From assembly GCA_023268635.1 (NCBI GenBank), contig JALQUB010000027.1, positions 1 to 56,881 of the forward strand: a DNA stretch of 56,881 nt, read 5' to 3'. Made by a program: the position numbers and the translations under genes. The DNA comes from Pseudomonadales bacterium. Lineage in GTDB: Bacteria; Pseudomonadota; Gammaproteobacteria; Pseudomonadales; Pseudohongiellaceae. Below are positions 55,458-56,881 of this stretch, in pieces (the first letter of the stretch is position 1; each line of letters opens with the position of its first letter). The notes under the pieces are model-generated. The model worked only from the letters and a program-made list of their open reading frames with translations. It made no database searches and was not told the DNA's origin.

Positions 55458-56534
55458 ATGAAAACAAACACCTCGATGCCAATCCTTAAGGCGGCGCTTT
55501 TCGCCAGCTGTCTAACGCTTCCGGCGCTATCCCTCGCGCAGGCCGATATGCCGCCGGTTAATGATTTACCCAATCCCTATATGACTCAGGCCGGCTATTT
55601 CAAACTGCCCGCCGGACGCAACTGGGGGTCGAGCAGCACGGTCGATATCGATATCGACGGAGAAAGCGTTTGGATAGCCGAGCGCTGTGGCGGCAACATC
55701 AATGCCTGTGTCGACAACCCCGACACGAATTTGGTCATGCTGTTCGATAAAGACGGCACGCTGGTGCGCAGCTTCGGCGCCGGTTACATCACTTGGCCAC
55801 ACGGCATTCACGTAGACCACGACGGCAACGTGTGGATAGCCGACGGTCGCGACAATCAGGGCGGCGACAATCCACCAACCGAAGCCTATGGCCATCAGAT
55901 CCATAAGTTTAGCCCAACCGGTGTTCACCTCATGGCGCTGGGTCAGAAAGCCGGCGGCCGCGATGACGAGTACTTCTATACCCCTAACGACATGCATGTC
56001 GCCCCGAACGGCGACATTTTCGTTGCCGAGGGACACTCCAACACCGCAGGCACGCCCGCTCGCATACTCAAATTCAACGCCGACGGCGAATTCCTCATGA
56101 GTTTTGGCGAAATGGGGTCCGACGACGGCCAGTTTATGCAGCCCCATGCACTAGCGATGGACTCAAAGGGAAGGCTTTTCGTGGGCGACCGCAGCAATAA
56201 CCGCGTGCAGATTTTCGACCAAGAGGGCAACCACCTCGACACGTGGTATCAATTTGGGCGGCCGAGCGGCATCTACATCGACAAACACGACGTGCTTTAT
56301 TCTGCAGACTCGGAGTCAGGCTCGGTTAACCCGGCGCACGGGGACTGGCTGCGCGGCATCCGTATTGGTAGCGCCATCACGGGCGAGGTCGAGTTTTTTA
56401 TCCCTGATCCAGATCCCGATTGCCGCGGCACTTGCACGGCTGAGGGCGTTGTCGCCGACAAACACGGCAATATCTTCGGTGCCGAAGTGGGGCCAGTAGG
56501 TGGGGTGAAACGGTATACGCGAGGCGTGAATTAA
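55458..56534 (+). CDS. Exported NHL-repeat six-bladed beta-propeller protein
   Basis: 358 residues with a signal peptide (ALFASCLTLPALSLAQA). NHL-type blades recur: WPHGIHVDHDGNVWIADG, TPNDMHVAPNGDIFVAEG, QPHALAMDSKGRLFVGDR followed by SNNRVQIFDQEG, and GVVADKHGNIFGAEVG. This resembles the lyase domain of peptidylglycine alpha-amidating enzymes and related periplasmic propellers; binding or lyase activity cannot be decided from sequence. Two cysteine pairs (CGGNINAC; CRGTC) suggest disulfides. It lies 25 bp after the gene at 54377 and is followed by a bidirectional hairpin. Confidence 0.87.
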   Translation: MKTNTSMPILKAALFASCLTLPALSLAQADMPPVNDLPNPYMTQAGYFKLPAGRNWGSSSTVDIDIDGESVWIAERCGGNINACVDNPDTNLVMLFDKDGTLVRSFGAGYITWPHGIHVDHDGNVWIADGRDNQGGDNPPTEAYGHQIHKFSPTGVHLMALGQKAGGRDDEYFYTPNDMHVAPNGDIFVAEGHSNTAGTPARILKFNADGEFLMSFGEMGSDDGQFMQPHALAMDSKGRLFVGDRSNNRVQIFDQEGNHLDTWYQFGRPSGIYIDKHDVLYSADSESGSVNPAHGDWLRGIRIGSAITGEVEFFIPDPDPDCRGTCTAEGVVADKHGNIFGAEVGPVGGVKRYTRGVN

Positions 56535-56553
56535 GCACCCTCGATGAAAGTGT

Positions 56554-56589
56554 AAACAAGCGGCGGGGTTAATTCCCCGCCAATTGTTT
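56554..56589. terminator. Hairpin between the NHL gene and a convergent gene
   Basis: An inner stem GGCGGGG / CCCCGCC with loop TTAATT, extended by an outer AAACAA / TTGTTT pairing across a small internal loop. The stop codon (TAA) of the minus-strand gene lies in the loop. It probably acts as a bidirectional terminator. Confidence 0.6.
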
Positions 56590-56881
56590 CTGCCTTGCCT
56601 TTAGCTGAGAGAGTATCTGCATTATCTCCCTCATGGCAGGCACCTCGCCCGCTACTCGCTTCATATCGTCTTCGAGCTTTTCATACTCCGGCGCCACCAA
56701 ACTCCTCGCGGCGAATCCGCCTTGAAAGTCCCGCAGGTCCTCCCCATCGGTGCGATTCTTATCCAGATTCACCTCGATATAGAACTTCGGCTCGCAGATC
56801 CGCACGGAGATATTCGAGCCCGTCGGCTTTTCTTTGCGGCACACAATGTCGAACGAGTCGTCGATATTGTGTTCATTGTAG
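56569..56881 (-). CDS. Unnamed protein, C-terminal part (cut by window end)
   Basis: The minus-strand frame stays open to the right edge, so only the last ~103 residues are seen; the GTG at 56844 is internal. Visible sequence: a segment with DIVCRKEKPTGSNI and RICEPKF (two cysteines spaced as in small secreted gammaproteobacterial proteins of unknown function), then a charged helical tail (EYEKLEDDMKRVAGEV, QLKARQKQLAGN) that may form a coiled coil. No function can be assigned. It converges on the NHL gene with a 34-bp gap. Confidence 0.7.
   Translation of the reverse strand, partial: YNEHNIDDSFDIVCRKEKPTGSNISVRICEPKFYIEVNLDKNRTDGEDLRDFQGGFAARSLVAPEYEKLEDDMKRVAGEVPAMREIMQILSQLKARQKQLAGN

Overview
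The window looks like chromosomal DNA of a free-living, probably marine, aerobic gammaproteobacterium. Evidence for this is the pepP-ubiH-ubiI block next to a ZapB-like gene (TIGR02449 type), zapA, 6S RNA and fau; large TonB-dependent receptors with the N-terminal EEVVVTGS signature; c-type cytochromes; and many secreted hydrolases. I name no species. There are no tRNA or rRNA genes, insertion sequences, integrases or CRISPR arrays. The window cuts a gene at each end (gltB at the left, an unnamed minus-strand gene at the right).

Layout. 1-3.4 kb: the 3' part of gltB, then gltD (glutamate synthase). 3.4-13.5 kb, minus strand: an ABC exporter, a small membrane zinc-ribbon protein and a 2521-residue repetitive secreted protein. 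13.6-14.7 kb: an exported methyltransferase-like protein and a 62-residue protein. 14.8-21.5 kb: the ubiquinone/PepP/ZapA/6S/Fau block, with two plus-strand genes (MaoC hydratase, DUF1499 lipoprotein) set inside the normally contiguous pepP-ubiH-ubiI run. 21.5-27.1 kb: an SOS mutagenesis cassette in which imuA-imuB and dnaE2 converge. Each transcription unit starts at a LexA box, and the two boxes are identical over 18 bp in inverted orientation.

27.1-41 kb: a secreted protein of an unnamed family, a beta-lactamase-fold serine hydrolase, two tandem paralogous TonB-dependent receptors each followed by a strong terminator, an M13 metallopeptidase lipoprotein and an exported D-aminoacylase-like amidohydrolase. 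I read this as a peptide or modified-peptide scavenging locus. 41-49 kb: a cytochrome c', a diheme cytochrome c, an old-yellow-enzyme reductase, two divergent exported nucleotidases (e(P4)-type and SurE-type), then an AtaL-like protein, an exported esterase and a PQQ dehydrogenase lipoprotein packed head to tail. 49-54.2 kb, minus strand: NADP-malic enzyme with a phosphotransacetylase-like domain, preceded by a two-gene unit pairing an NqrB/RnfD/UnbU-like membrane protein, which carries cysteine-paired Sel1 repeats, with a membrane-anchored sulfatase-modifying-factor-like protein. 54.3-56.5 kb: a paralogue of the 27-kb family and an NHL beta-propeller protein.

The best candidates for undescribed biology are the RnfD/UnbU-like-Sel1 plus SUMF1-like pair, the giant repeat protein with its ABC and zinc-ribbon neighbours, and the convergent SOS cassette. 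All calls come from reading sequence and translations. No database search, structure prediction or statistics were run.
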